Shown: one piece after another, positions 7,377 through 16,072 of the stretch
How positions within the stretch are numbered: position 1 is the stretch's first letter
Layout of the letters: each line of letters opens with the position of its first letter
Source: Actinomycetota bacterium
GTDB lineage: Bacteria; Actinomycetota; Thermoleophilia; Gaiellales; Gaiellaceae
DNA length: 57,007 nt
NCBI GenBank assembly: GCA_020029595.1
Contig: JAIBJN010000004.1
Coordinates: 1 to 57,007 of the forward strand
Reading direction: 5' to 3'
Translations under genes and position numbers: made by a program
Notes under the pieces: generated by a model
Told to the model about the DNA's origin: nothing
The model's database searches: none
The model's input: only the letters and a program-made list of their open reading frames with translations

Positions 7377-8849
7377 ATGGCGGTCGCCACGGAGCGGGAG
7401 TACGGGCTCTTCATCGACGGCGAGACGGCCGAGCCGGCTGACGGCGAGGTTCGCGAGCTCGCGGAGCCGGCGACCGGGAAGCCGCTCGCCAAGGCCGCCA
7501 CGGCGGGCCCGGCCGACGTCGACCGGGCCGTAGTCGCGGCGCGGACGGCGATCGAAGGCGCCTGGGGCAAGACGCCGCCGAACGAGCGCTCTCGCCTTCT
7601 GCACGCGCTTGCGGACGCCATCGTCGCGAACCGCAAAGAGCTGGCCGAGCTCGAGACGCGCAACGTCGGCAAGGCGCTCCTCTCGACGAAGCCCGAGGTT
7701 CTCGTCGCGGCGGAGAGCTTCCGCTACATGGCCTCGACCATCGGCTCGATCGAGGGCGGGACGAGGCCGATCGGCGGCTCGATCCTCTCCTACACGCTCA
7801 AGGAGCCGGTCGGCGTCTGCGCGCAGATCGTCCCCTGGAACTACCCGATCATGCTGGCGGGATGGAAGCTCGCACCGGCCCTGGCGGCGGGGTGCACGGT
7901 CGTCCTGAAGCCCGACGCGGCGACGCCGCTGACCGCTCTTCGGCTTGCCGAGCTCGCGGCCGAGGTCGGCATTCCGGCGGGCGTCGTCAACGTCGTCCCC
8001 GGCGACGGGCCGACGACGGGAGCGCACCTCGTCTCCCATCCCGGCGTCGACAAGGTCTCCTTCACCGGCTCGACCGCGACGGGCTCCGAGATCATGCGCC
8101 TGTGCGCCGACCCCGTGAAGCGCGTCTCACTCGAGCTCGGCGGCAAGAGCCCCGCGATCGTCTTTGCCGACGCCGACCTCGAGGACGCCGTCGGCTCGAC
8201 CGCCTACGGCATCTACTACGCGGCGGGCCAGAGCTGCGACGCGCGCTCGCGACTCTTGGCGGAGCGGTCGATCTACGACGACGTCGTCAGGCTCGCGGCG
8301 GAGAAGGCGGGTGCCGTCCGCGTCGGTGACCCGCTCGACCCCGAGACGCAGATGGGCTCCCTCATCTCCGAGGCGCACCGCGCGAAGGTGCACGGCTACG
8401 TCGAGGCCGGGCGCGGGGAGGGCGCCGAGGTGGTGGCGGGGGGCGAGCCCGCGGCTGGCGACGGGGCCTTCTACCCGCCGACCGTGCTCGCCGAGGTCGA
8501 GAGCGGTCAGACCGTGGCGCGCGAGGAGATCTTCGGTCCCGTGGTCGCCGTCATCCCCTTCGAGGACGAGGACGACGCCGTGCGGATCGCCAACGACGTT
8601 CGCTACGGGCTCGTCGCGACGGTGTGGACGGGCGATCCGGCCCGCGGCCACCGGCTCGCGCGGCGGATCAAGTCCGGGACGCTCACGATCAACCTCCCCT
8701 ACGGCGCCTTCCCGGGCGTCCCCTTCGGCGGGTACAAGCAGTCCGGCTTCGGCCGCGAGCAGGCGCTCGAGACGCTGCAGACGTATCTGGAGACGAAGGC
8801 CGTCCTCCTCTCGACGGGCGCGCGCCCGTCGAACCCCTGGGGCCTCTAA
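7377..8849 (+). CDS. NAD(P)-dependent aldehyde dehydrogenase
   Basis: A 490-residue aldehyde dehydrogenase of the betaine-aldehyde/phenylacetaldehyde type. Visible are VPWNYPIMLAGWKLAPALAAG (cofactor side), FTGSTATGSEIM, the general base Glu in LELGGKSPAI (about residue 257) and the catalytic Cys in AGQSCDARSR (about 288-292). It oxidises an aldehyde to the acid. The neighbouring class III aminotransferase suggests amine or amino-acid-derived aldehydes such as succinic semialdehyde or aminobutyraldehyde, while phenylacetaldehyde feeding the paa route is an alternative. Leaderless start. Confidence 0.9.
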   Translation: MAVATEREYGLFIDGETAEPADGEVRELAEPATGKPLAKAATAGPADVDRAVVAARTAIEGAWGKTPPNERSRLLHALADAIVANRKELAELETRNVGKALLSTKPEVLVAAESFRYMASTIGSIEGGTRPIGGSILSYTLKEPVGVCAQIVPWNYPIMLAGWKLAPALAAGCTVVLKPDAATPLTALRLAELAAEVGIPAGVVNVVPGDGPTTGAHLVSHPGVDKVSFTGSTATGSEIMRLCADPVKRVSLELGGKSPAIVFADADLEDAVGSTAYGIYYAAGQSCDARSRLLAERSIYDDVVRLAAEKAGAVRVGDPLDPETQMGSLISEAHRAKVHGYVEAGRGEGAEVVAGGEPAAGDGAFYPPTVLAEVESGQTVAREEIFGPVVAVIPFEDEDDAVRIANDVRYGLVATVWTGDPARGHRLARRIKSGTLTINLPYGAFPGVPFGGYKQSGFGREQALETLQTYLETKAVLLSTGARPSNPWGL

Positions 8850-8856
8850 CCAGCCA

Positions 8857-8873
8857 AGTAACAGAGTGTTACT
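8857..8873. terminator. Weak hairpin between convergent genes
   Basis: A 6-bp stem AGTAAC/GTTACT with loop AGAGT lies in the 36-base gap between the aldehyde dehydrogenase and the convergent transporter-like gene. There is no T-tract. Confidence 0.3.
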
Positions 8874-8885
8874 CGGGCCGTCCGG

Positions 8886-9410
8886 CTAGCGCTTCAGGAC
8901 GAGGATGGCGCCCACGGCGAGGAGCGCGAGGCCGACGACGCGCGCGGGGCTCACCGGGATCCGGTCGAGGCCGAAGAGGCCGAAGGCGTCGATAAGGACA
9001 CCCATGGCGAGTTGGCCCGCGATCAGGAGGCCGATGGTGGCGAACGTCCCGATGCGAGGCGCCGTGAAGGTGATCGTGGTGACGACGATCGCGCCCATCG
9101 CCCCGTTGAGCCAGAGCCACGGAGGCTCGCGCAGGCCAGCGGCGACGCCGCCGAAGCCCTGCCGCGCGATCAGGAGGACGGCGCAGACGATCAGGGCGGC
9201 GCCGATCGAGCCGAACGCCGTCGCCTCGAGCACGCCGATGCGCTTCCCGAACGCCCCGCTGATGGCGACCTGGATCGACCCCGCGAGCCCGGCCACGACC
9301 GAGAGGACCACCGCAACCGACGTCGCGGACACGGCGGCGAGGATAACCGCGAGGATTGGGACGCGCCGGCCAAGGTGGCCTGCCTCGGACCGGAGTACAC
9401 TCGGGCGCAT
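8886..9410 (-). CDS. DMT-superfamily (YdcZ/DUF606-type) membrane protein
   Basis: About 174 residues with five hydrophobic helices, beginning PILAVILAAVSATSVAVVLSVV and including the WLWLNGAMGAIVVTTITFTAPRIGT segment typical of the DUF606/YdcZ small transporter-like family. The function in the family is poorly known; drug or metabolite export has been suggested. The ATG at 9410 overlaps the divergent aminotransferase start by two bases. A GTG at 9434 is possible; neither has a ribosome site. Confidence 0.7.
   Translation of the reverse strand: MRPSVLRSEAGHLGRRVPILAVILAAVSATSVAVVLSVVAGLAGSIQVAISGAFGKRIGVLEATAFGSIGAALIVCAVLLIARQGFGGVAAGLREPPWLWLNGAMGAIVVTTITFTAPRIGTFATIGLLIAGQLAMGVLIDAFGLFGLDRIPVSPARVVGLALLAVGAILVLKR
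9396..9401 (+). promoter_or_regulatory. -10 TACACT of aminotransferase gene
   Basis: TACACT ends 7 bases before ATG 9409. It lies inside the N-terminal codons of the divergent membrane-protein gene. Confidence 0.5.
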
Positions 9411-10713
9411 GGCTCTCAGGGAGCGAACCGCCACCGATGCCGTCGTCCAGGCGCGCGAGCGCTACGTTGCCGCCGGCGTCGCGACCCCACCGCTCGTCGT
9501 CGCCCGCGCCGAGGGCGCGCGCCTCGAGGACGTCGACGGCCGCACCTACATCGACTTCGCCGGTGGCCTCGGCTGCCAGAACGCCGGCCACGGGCTCCCG
9601 ACCGCGGTCGCCGCCATCCACGAGCAGGTCGACCGCTACCTCCACCAGTGCTTCATGGTCGGCATGTACGAGCCCTACGTCGAGGTGTGCCGCCGCCTCG
9701 CCGAGCTCTCGCCTTGCCGAGGCGACGACCAGAAGAGCATCCTCCTGAACTCGGGCGCGGAGGCAGTGGAGAACGCGGTCAAGATCGCCCGCGTCGCCAC
9801 GGGGCGGCCCGGGGTCGTCGTGTTCGACCGCTCCTTCCACGGGCGGACGCTCCTGGCGATGACGATGACCAGCAAGGTCGTGCCCTACAAGCGCGGCTTC
9901 GGGCCCTTCGCGCCCGAGGTCTACCGCGCTCCCGCCCCGTATCCGTACCGCGGCGTCTCGACGGACGACGCGATGCACGGGCTCGAGGCACTCTTCAAGT
10001 CCGAGGTCGATCCCGAGGCGGTCGCCTGCGTCGTGCTCGAGCCCGTCCAGGGAGAGGGCGGGTTCATCCCGATGCCGCGTGACTTTCCCCCTCGTCTGCG
10101 CGAGCTGTGCGACCGGCACGGGATCCTCTACGTCGACGACGAGGTGCAGAGCGGCGTCGGGCGCACCGGCCCGTTGTGGGCGATGGAGCACTACGGCGTC
10201 GAGCCCGACCTCCTCGTCTCCGGGAAGTCCCTCGGCGGCGGCCTCCCGCTCGCCGGCGTGACCGGCAGGAGCGAGGTCGTCGACTCGGTCGGGCCCGGCG
10301 GCCTCGGCGGGACGTTCGGCGGGAACCCGGTCGCCTGCGCCGCGGCCGTCGCCGTCCTCGACGAGGTCGTCACCGACTCGTTCCAGCGCCGCGCGCGGGA
10401 GCTGGGCGAGCGAATCCAGCAAGCCCTGGAGAGTCTCGCCGAGCGCATCGGCGCCGTGGGCGAGGTGCGCGGGCTCGGTCCCATGCAGGCGCTCGAGCTC
10501 GTCGAGGACCGCGCCACGAAGGTTCCTGCCGGCGAGCTCGCGAGCGCGACCGCCGCCGCCGCCCGCGAGCGTGGGCTCGTCCTCCTCTCCTGCGGACTCT
10601 ACGGGAATGTGATCCGCATCCTCGTCCCGCTCGTCATCGGCGACGAGGATCTCCAGCGCGGGCTCGAGCTCCTCGAGGAGTCGCTCGTCGAGGCCTCCTC
10701 GGCCAGCGCCTGA
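9409..10713 (+). CDS. Class III aminotransferase (GabT-like)
   Basis: A 434-residue PLP enzyme of the omega-aminotransferase group. Seen are LNSGAEAVENAVKIAR (phosphate loop), SFHGRTLLAMTMTSK, the acid EPVQGEGGF and DDEVQSGVGRTG, and the Schiff-base lysine in LLVSGKSLGGGLPLAGVTG. The pattern matches 4-aminobutyrate aminotransferases, giving succinic semialdehyde plus glutamate. The aldehyde dehydrogenase upstream could oxidise the aldehyde product, although the two genes are separated by an opposite-strand gene. The ATG is chosen 7 bases after TACACT. Confidence 0.88.
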   Translation: MALRERTATDAVVQARERYVAAGVATPPLVVARAEGARLEDVDGRTYIDFAGGLGCQNAGHGLPTAVAAIHEQVDRYLHQCFMVGMYEPYVEVCRRLAELSPCRGDDQKSILLNSGAEAVENAVKIARVATGRPGVVVFDRSFHGRTLLAMTMTSKVVPYKRGFGPFAPEVYRAPAPYPYRGVSTDDAMHGLEALFKSEVDPEAVACVVLEPVQGEGGFIPMPRDFPPRLRELCDRHGILYVDDEVQSGVGRTGPLWAMEHYGVEPDLLVSGKSLGGGLPLAGVTGRSEVVDSVGPGGLGGTFGGNPVACAAAVAVLDEVVTDSFQRRARELGERIQQALESLAERIGAVGEVRGLGPMQALELVEDRATKVPAGELASATAAAARERGLVLLSCGLYGNVIRILVPLVIGDEDLQRGLELLEESLVEASSASA

Positions 10714-10768
10714 AGCGCGAATCGGGAATCCTTCCCGGCGACAACGCCAGCGTGAGGAAGGGGGACCG

Positions 10769-11047
10769 GTGGTCAGGGTCTTCATCGTCTACGAGCAGGA
10801 GCCGGACGCCGAGCGCTACGAGCGCCACGCCGAGCTGTGTCGGAAGGTCCCCGGGGGGACGTTCCGAAGCGGGAAGGTGTTCGGAGCGCCCATGGGAGAG
10901 CCTCGCTTCGCCTACTACGCCGAGTGGGAGTTCGCCGACCTGGACGCGTTCAAGGCGGCCGCGCGCACCGAGGAGTTCATGGCGACGGGCAAGGACGCGA
11001 TGGAGCTGGGCGTGCGGTTCGACGTCCACTTCGCCGCCGTGGAATGA
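10769..11047 (+). CDS. EthD-like small dimeric alpha-beta barrel protein
   Basis: A 92-residue protein starting VRVFIVYEQEPDAERYERHAELCRKVPG, the strand-helix layout of EthD/DUF family ferredoxin-like dimeric barrels that often accompany degradative enzymes. The function is unproven. A purine-rich ribosome site (GAGGAAGGGGG) precedes the GTG. It overlaps the next gene by ATGA, so it is translated in one operon with the two enoyl-CoA hydratase-like enzymes. Confidence 0.7.
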   Translation: MVRVFIVYEQEPDAERYERHAELCRKVPGGTFRSGKVFGAPMGEPRFAYYAEWEFADLDAFKAAARTEEFMATGKDAMELGVRFDVHFAAVE

Positions 11048-11856
11048 GCGAGCCGGAGCGTCCCGAGCCGCGCGACCCGGCCGAGCTCGGCTTCGAGGCG
11101 ATCGTCTACGAGAAGGCGCCGCCCCGGGCGACGCTGACGCTCAACCGGCCCGAGGTCCTGAACGCATTCGACTTCCGCATGCTGCGGGAGATCGCCCGCG
11201 CGTGCGAGGACGCCTCGTGGGACGACGAGATTCGCGTCCTCGTCGTCACCGGCGCCGGGAAGGCGTTCTGCGTCGGCGCCGACCTGAAGTCCTGGAGCCG
11301 GGACTATCTCGGCAAGCCCGACGAGTACTGGAAGTGGTTCGGAGCGTTCAAAGACGCCCACGACAAGCTGCGCGAGATCGGCAAGCCGACGCTCGCGCGG
11401 ATCAACGGCGTCTGCGTCGGCGGGGGCAACGAGCTCCAGATGGCTTGCGACCTGGCCGTGATGGTCGAGGACGCCTACATCCGCCACGTCGGCCCCGAGC
11501 ACGGCTCCGTGCCCGCCGGAGGCGCGACCCAGTGGCTCCCCATCATCGTGGGCGAGCGCCGCGCGCGCGAGATCATCCTCCTCTGCGAGGAGATCCCCGC
11601 CCGGAAGGCGGAGGAGTGGGGGCTGGTCAGCCGAGCCGTACCGGCGGCGGAGCTCGACGCCGTCGTCGACGAGCTCGTGGAGAAGCTCGCGGCCAAGCTC
11701 CCGCAGACCGTGCGCTACACGAAGCAGCAGCTCAACTTCTGGCGGGACCTCGCCTGGCACGAGACCGTCAACCACGCGCGCGACTGGCTCGCGCTCTCGA
11801 TGGTGACCGAGGAGCCGCGCGCCGCCGTCGAGAGGTTCCTGGAGAAGGACGAGTGA
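11044..11856 (+). CDS. Crotonase-family enzyme with BamA-like motif
   Basis: A 270-residue enoyl-CoA hydratase/isomerase-fold protein. The oxyanion-hole motifs are GAGKAFCVGADLKSW and INGVCVGGGNELQMACDL. The stretch GPEHGSVPAGGATQWLPIIVG resembles the HGS...GGAT..LP pattern of ring-cleaving 6-oxocyclohex-1-enecarbonyl-CoA hydrolases (BamA/Oah) more than plain hydratases, though it is about 100 residues shorter than those. It is translationally coupled to its neighbours (ATGA before, GTGA after). A hydratase or ring hydrolase in aromatic-acid breakdown is the likely range. Confidence 0.8.
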   Translation: MSEPERPEPRDPAELGFEAIVYEKAPPRATLTLNRPEVLNAFDFRMLREIARACEDASWDDEIRVLVVTGAGKAFCVGADLKSWSRDYLGKPDEYWKWFGAFKDAHDKLREIGKPTLARINGVCVGGGNELQMACDLAVMVEDAYIRHVGPEHGSVPAGGATQWLPIIVGERRAREIILLCEEIPARKAEEWGLVSRAVPAAELDAVVDELVEKLAAKLPQTVRYTKQQLNFWRDLAWHETVNHARDWLALSMVTEEPRAAVERFLEKDE

Positions 11857-12620
11857 GCGCCGTCCTCGTCGAGCGGGAGGAGCCAATCGCGGTCGTCCTC
11901 CTGAACCGGCCCGAGGCGCTGAACGCGCTGAACGACGAGGTGATGGGGGAGCTCGTGGAGGCGCTCGAGGAGCTCGACCGCGAGGACGGGATCCGGTGCG
12001 TTGTCCTCGGCGGCTCCGAGCGCGCGTTCGCGGCCGGCGCGGACATCGGCCAGATGGCGGAGGCGAGCGCGATGGACATGTACGAGGCGCGCCGGATCGA
12101 CCGCTGGGACGCGCTCCGCAGGGTGCGGACGCCGCTCGTCGCCGCCGTGTCGGGCTACTGCCTCGGCGGCGGCTGCGAGCTCGCGATAGCCTGCGATCTC
12201 ATCGTCGCGTCCGAGACCGCCCGCTTCGGCCAGCCGGAGACCGGGCTGGGGATCATCCCGGGCGCCGGGGGGACGCAGCGGCTCACGCGCGCGATCGGGA
12301 AGGCGAAGGCGATGGACGTCATCCTCTCCGGGCGCTTCCTCGACGCGGAGGAGGCGGAGCGGGCCGGCCTCGTCGCGCGCGTCGTCGCGCGGGAGGCCTG
12401 GCTCGAGGAGGCGAAGGCCGTCGCGCGTGCGATCGCCTCGAAAGGGCCCGTCGCACAGCGCCTGGCGAAGGAGTCTGTCAACCGCGCCTTCGAGTCCACA
12501 CTCGAGACGGGGCTCGACTTCGAGCGGAAGGCGCTCTACCTCGCCTTCGCCTCCGAGGACGCCGGCGAGGGGCTCAAGGCCTTCACGGAGAAGCGCAAGC
12601 CGGAATTCCGCGGCCGCTGA
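11853..12620 (+). CDS. Enoyl-CoA hydratase (PaaF-like)
   Basis: A 255-residue crotonase of normal length. The two catalytic glutamates lie in the expected places: GGGCELAIACDLIVASE (helix 3 Glu) and GQPETGLGIIPGAGGTQRLTRAIG (second Glu, with the classic GTQRL). The CoA oxyanion motif is SERAFAAGADIGQM. It hydrates trans-2-enoyl-CoA; a PaaF role in phenylacetate breakdown or general beta-oxidation are both possible. The start GTG overlaps the stop of the preceding gene (GTGA). Confidence 0.88.
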   Translation: MSAVLVEREEPIAVVLLNRPEALNALNDEVMGELVEALEELDREDGIRCVVLGGSERAFAAGADIGQMAEASAMDMYEARRIDRWDALRRVRTPLVAAVSGYCLGGGCELAIACDLIVASETARFGQPETGLGIIPGAGGTQRLTRAIGKAKAMDVILSGRFLDAEEAERAGLVARVVAREAWLEEAKAVARAIASKGPVAQRLAKESVNRAFESTLETGLDFERKALYLAFASEDAGEGLKAFTEKRKPEFRGR

Positions 12621-12635
12621 CGCGGTTTCAGGAGC

Positions 12636-13817
12636 ATGGCGACAGCGTCGCGCTGGCACGACCCGCCCCGTCTCCGCACGCTCGAGGACGACGAGGCGGC
12701 CGAACGGCGTGCGACGTGGCTCGAGCTCTTCTTCGATCTCGTCTTCGTCGTCGCTGTCGCGCAGCTCGCGGACGGGCTCGCCGGGGACCCGAGCCTGCAC
12801 GGCTTCCTCGTCTTCGCCGGCCTCTTCGTCCCGGTCTGGTGGGCGTGGGTCGGCTACACGTTCTACGCCGACCGCTTCGATACGGACGACCCGCCCCACC
12901 GCGTCCTCATGATCACCGGCATGTTCGCGGTCGGCGCGCTCGCCTCGGTGATCCCGTCGGCCTTCGACGGAGAGACCCGGAGCTTCGCGATCGCCTATGC
13001 CTTCGTGCGCGCGATCACGGTCGTCCTGAACGCGCGCGCCTGGTGGCACCTCCCAGCGGCGCGACCGCTCCTCAACGTCTACATCCCAGCCTTCAGCGTC
13101 AGCGTCGCGCTCTTCCTCGTCTCGGTCGCGGTCGAGCCGCCGGCGCGCTACTGGCTCTGGGCGGTTGCGCTGGCCGTCGACCTGGGCACGCCGCTCGCCA
13201 GCCGGGACAGGATCCGGCAGGTGCCGATCCACGCCTCGCACATCCCGGAGCGTGTCGGCCTCCTCACGATCATCGTCTTCGGCGAGAGCGTGCTCGCAGT
13301 CGTCGTCGGCACGTCTACGGTGAGCTGGGGGCTCGAGTCGGGCGCGGCGGCGGCACTCGGGTTCGCCGTCGCGGCGGCGCTCTGGTGGATCTACTTCGAC
13401 TACGTCGACTCCTCGATCGTGCGCCGGACGATCACGGCGGGCCAGATCTACCTGTACGCGCACCTGCCGCTGCTCGTCGGCCTCGCCGCGCTCGGCGCCG
13501 GGATCAAGCTGGCGATCAAGGCCACCGAGAGCGAGGGCCTGACGGACGAGGTCTCGTGGATCATCGGCGGCGGCGTCGCGCTCTTCATGGCTTCCGTCGC
13601 CGTCATCCACCTGGCCACGACGCGCTCGCGCCGCGACGTCGACCTCTGGCTCCGCCTCGGGACGGCGGCGCTCGCGCTCGGGCTCGGAGCCATGGGGGCG
13701 GAGCTCGGAATCGTGCCGATGCTCGCCATCCTTACCGCCGCGCTTGCCGGCCAGATCGTCCTCGAGCTTGCCGGGCACGAGGAGCACGCTCGCGCGGCCG
13801 GGATCGACCTCGGCTAG
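12636..13817 (+). CDS. Low-temperature-requirement A (LtrA) family membrane protein
   Basis: A 393-residue polytopic protein with about ten membrane helices. The LtrA signature WLELFFDLVFVVAVAQLAD lies at residues 28-46, with FDTDDPPHR, HIPERVGLLTIIVFGESVLAV and LWWIYFDY further on. LtrA was named from cold-sensitive Listeria; the transported or sensed ligand is unknown. It follows the crotonase operon by 15 bases. A second LtrA gene lies tail to tail with it and shares the CTAG at the stop codons. Confidence 0.9.
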   Translation: MATASRWHDPPRLRTLEDDEAAERRATWLELFFDLVFVVAVAQLADGLAGDPSLHGFLVFAGLFVPVWWAWVGYTFYADRFDTDDPPHRVLMITGMFAVGALASVIPSAFDGETRSFAIAYAFVRAITVVLNARAWWHLPAARPLLNVYIPAFSVSVALFLVSVAVEPPARYWLWAVALAVDLGTPLASRDRIRQVPIHASHIPERVGLLTIIVFGESVLAVVVGTSTVSWGLESGAAAALGFAVAAALWWIYFDYVDSSIVRRTITAGQIYLYAHLPLLVGLAALGAGIKLAIKATESEGLTDEVSWIIGGGVALFMASVAVIHLATTRSRRDVDLWLRLGTAALALGLGAMGAELGIVPMLAILTAALAGQIVLELAGHEEHARAAGIDLG

Positions 13818-14983
13818 CGGCGACGGGCCGCCAGGGTCCGCTGGTAGCTCCACATCTCGAAGACCACCAGCGCGAGCAGGACGGTGGCCATCGCCGCGAC
13901 GAAGATCGCCGGGCGCAGGTCCGCGCCCGCGGCCGCGAGCAGGACCAGCACGGCGATCATGACGACGCGCGCCACGATCTTCCGGCGAGACACCCCCCGG
14001 ACGAGCGCGCGCTGGGCGATCGTCAGGAATCCGAGGTAGGCCGCCGCGCCGCCGCAGAGCGCCCAGCGCGAGCCGGCGTCGAGGTGCGTGTGCGGAGCCT
14101 GCTCGATGGCGAGGGCGACTCCCGCGCTCACCGCAGTCAGCGCGGCGAGGACGGGAATATGCGCGTGCGTGAAGGTGAGGATCGCTCTCGTCGTGCGGTG
14201 CATCTCCATCCCGGCGCCGGTTCCGAAGTAGATCCACCACAGGGCTGCCGCCGCGACGAACCCGAGCGCTCCGGCGACGGCCGACTCGACCGCCCACTCG
14301 CTCCCGTCTGTGCCAAGCGCGACCGCGACGATGGTCTCGCCCAGGACGATGATCGTGAAGAGCCCGAAGCGCTCCGGGACGTGGCCCGCGTGGACGGGGA
14401 TGGCCGCGTGGAAGCGGCGGAAGAGGAGCGGAAGGCTGTACTCCCAGGCCAGCGCTACGCCCCAGAGGACGTAGCGTTCGGGCGCGTCGACGAGGAGCGA
14501 CGCCAGCCAGATGGCGACGCCGAGCGAGTAGCCGGCGGCGTAGCGGGCGACGAGCGGCCTGGCCGCCGGAACGTGCCGGTACGAGCGGAGGTAGAGCCCG
14601 ATCATGAGCGAGCGCAGCACGACGTACGCGACCACGAAGCCGATGCTGTCGCCGCCCGCGACGTCGGGGACCTGCACCGCGAGTGCCGCGATCGCGAGCA
14701 TCGCCGCGAACATCACGATCCGGAAGACGAGGTCGTCCGTGTCGAAGCGGTCGGAGTAGAACGTGAACCCCTGCCACGCGATGAAAACGGGGAGGAAGAG
14801 TCCCGCGAACACCGCGAAGCCGGCGAGCGAATGGTCGTCTACGAGCCCGCCCGCGAGCTGTGCGATGGCGACGACGAAGACGACGTCGAAGAAGAGCTCG
14901 AGCCAGCTCGCGTGCCGCTCCTCGCCATCCTCGAGCGTCCGCAGCCGAGGCGGCCGGAGCAGCGTCCATTGCTGCGTCGACAC
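13814..14983 (-). CDS. Second LtrA-family membrane protein
   Basis: A 389-residue paralogue of the neighbour on the other strand, with the same N-terminal PPRLRTLEDGEERHASWLEL opening, WLELFFDVVFVVAIAQLAG, FDTDDLVFR, HVPERFGLFTIIVLGETIVAV and LWWIYFGTG. About ten transmembrane segments. The two copies have drifted well apart in sequence, so the duplication, or the joint acquisition, is old. The GTG start follows a CATGAT hexamer by 6 bases on the minus strand, which may be a leaderless promoter. Confidence 0.9.
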   Translation of the reverse strand: MSTQQWTLLRPPRLRTLEDGEERHASWLELFFDVVFVVAIAQLAGGLVDDHSLAGFAVFAGLFLPVFIAWQGFTFYSDRFDTDDLVFRIVMFAAMLAIAALAVQVPDVAGGDSIGFVVAYVVLRSLMIGLYLRSYRHVPAARPLVARYAAGYSLGVAIWLASLLVDAPERYVLWGVALAWEYSLPLLFRRFHAAIPVHAGHVPERFGLFTIIVLGETIVAVALGTDGSEWAVESAVAGALGFVAAAALWWIYFGTGAGMEMHRTTRAILTFTHAHIPVLAALTAVSAGVALAIEQAPHTHLDAGSRWALCGGAAAYLGFLTIAQRALVRGVSRRKIVARVVMIAVLVLLAAAGADLRPAIFVAAMATVLLALVVFEMWSYQRTLAARRR

Positions 14984-15014
14984 GCCCGGATCATGACGCG
15001 CCGGGCGGCGCGGC

Positions 15015-16028
15015 TCAGACGTCGAGCTCGACGGGGACGAGCTCGAGCGTGATGCTCTGGCCCTCGCGCACGACGGTCGCCGATACGCGCTCGCCGATCA
15101 GCTCGCCGGCCATGAGCCGCTGGAGGTCGTCGACGCCCTCGACCGGCGTCGAGCCCACGGCGACGATCAGGTCCTCCGGTCGCAGGCCTGCCTCCGCGGC
15201 CGGGCTCTCCTCCACGACCTCGACCACCTCCACGCACGACTCGCGGCCGAGCTCGCGGGCGAGCCGCGGCGGCAGCGGACGCGAGCCGCCGGCGATGCCG
15301 AGGTACGCTCGCGTGAAGCGCCCTTCCCGCATGAGGGCGCCGACGATTCTCCGAGTGACGTCGTTGATCGGGACGGCGAGCCCGAGACCGACGCCCGCGA
15401 CCGCGGTGTTGATCCCGACGACGGAACCGCGACCGTCGGCGAGCGCCCCGCCGGAGTTCCCCGGATTGAGGGCGGCGTCGGTCTGGATCACGTTCTCGAC
15501 GATCCTCCCGGCGGCGCGGGAGCGAACGGGGAGCGAGCGGCCAAGCGCGGAGATCACGCCCGCGGTCACCGACCCGGCGAAGCCGTTGGGGTTCCCGATG
15601 GCGACGACGAGCTGGCCGACGCGGAGACGCTCGGCATCCCCGAGCACGGCCGGGATCAGGCCACCAGTCTCGGAGCGCAGGACGGCGAGGTCGGAGAGCG
15701 GGTCGGCGCCGACGACCTCCGCCGTGACCTCCCGACCGTCGACGAACGACGCTTCCACCTTGCCGTCCGTCGCCGTGACGACATGAGCGGACGTGAGCAT
15801 GAACCCGTCGGGGGTGATGACGACGCCACTCCCTCCGCCCGTTGCCACGCGGCCTCCGCGGACCCGGCGTGAGACGCGCAGATTCGCGACCGAGGGGGAG
15901 AGCCGCTCGGCGACGGCGATGACCGCGCGCGAGTAGGCGTCGAGCGCCTCGGCGTCCGAGATCTCACTCGACCCCGACGCCGGTTGCTCAGGCCCGAGGA
16001 GCGCGTCGATGAACGTAAGATCGGCCAT
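15015..16028 (-). CDS. HtrA/DegP-like trypsin-PDZ serine protease without export signal
   Basis: A 337-residue S1C protease. The catalytic triad is visible: His in LTSAHVV, Asp in DPLSDLAVLR, Ser in ALNPGNSGGALAD. A single PDZ domain follows at about residue 240 (ESPAAEAGLRPEDLIVAVG). The N terminus from the ATG at 16028 (ADLTFIDALLGPEQ) has neither signal peptide nor transmembrane anchor, unusual for HtrA. The longer frame up to 16094 does not add one. The start follows TAGCGT by 7 bases. A cytoplasmic role or non-classical anchoring is inferred. Confidence 0.9.
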   Translation of the reverse strand: MADLTFIDALLGPEQPASGSSEISDAEALDAYSRAVIAVAERLSPSVANLRVSRRVRGGRVATGGGSGVVITPDGFMLTSAHVVTATDGKVEASFVDGREVTAEVVGADPLSDLAVLRSETGGLIPAVLGDAERLRVGQLVVAIGNPNGFAGSVTAGVISALGRSLPVRSRAAGRIVENVIQTDAALNPGNSGGALADGRGSVVGINTAVAGVGLGLAVPINDVTRRIVGALMREGRFTRAYLGIAGGSRPLPPRLARELGRESCVEVVEVVEESPAAEAGLRPEDLIVAVGSTPVEGVDDLQRLMAGELIGERVSATVVREGQSITLELVPVELDV

Positions 16029-16035
16029 CGCTATC

Positions 16036-16041
16036 ACGCTA
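16036..16041 (-). promoter_or_regulatory. -10 TAGCGT of the protease gene
   Basis: The minus-strand hexamer ends 7 bases before ATG 16028 and supports this start over the upstream one. Confidence 0.45.
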
Positions 16042-16072
16042 CCGAACACACTGAGGTCTACCGAGGAGCGGC

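Noticed and set aside
5831-7672. A 613-codon minus-strand frame over the thiolase
   Set aside because: It crosses four unrelated genes and reads as shadow sequence; no motif.
9012-10082. A 356-codon Arg-rich plus-strand frame over the transporter and aminotransferase genes
   Set aside because: Out of frame with the clear PLP enzyme and lacking any domain.
10719-10740. Small CGGGAA/TTCCCG hairpin between aminotransferase and EthD genes
   Set aside because: Six pairs only, common by chance at this base composition.
11715-14969. A 1084-codon open frame on the minus strand
   Set aside because: It is antisense to two crotonase/LtrA genes, has an Arg/Asp-rich composition without motifs, and is a GC-driven shadow frame.
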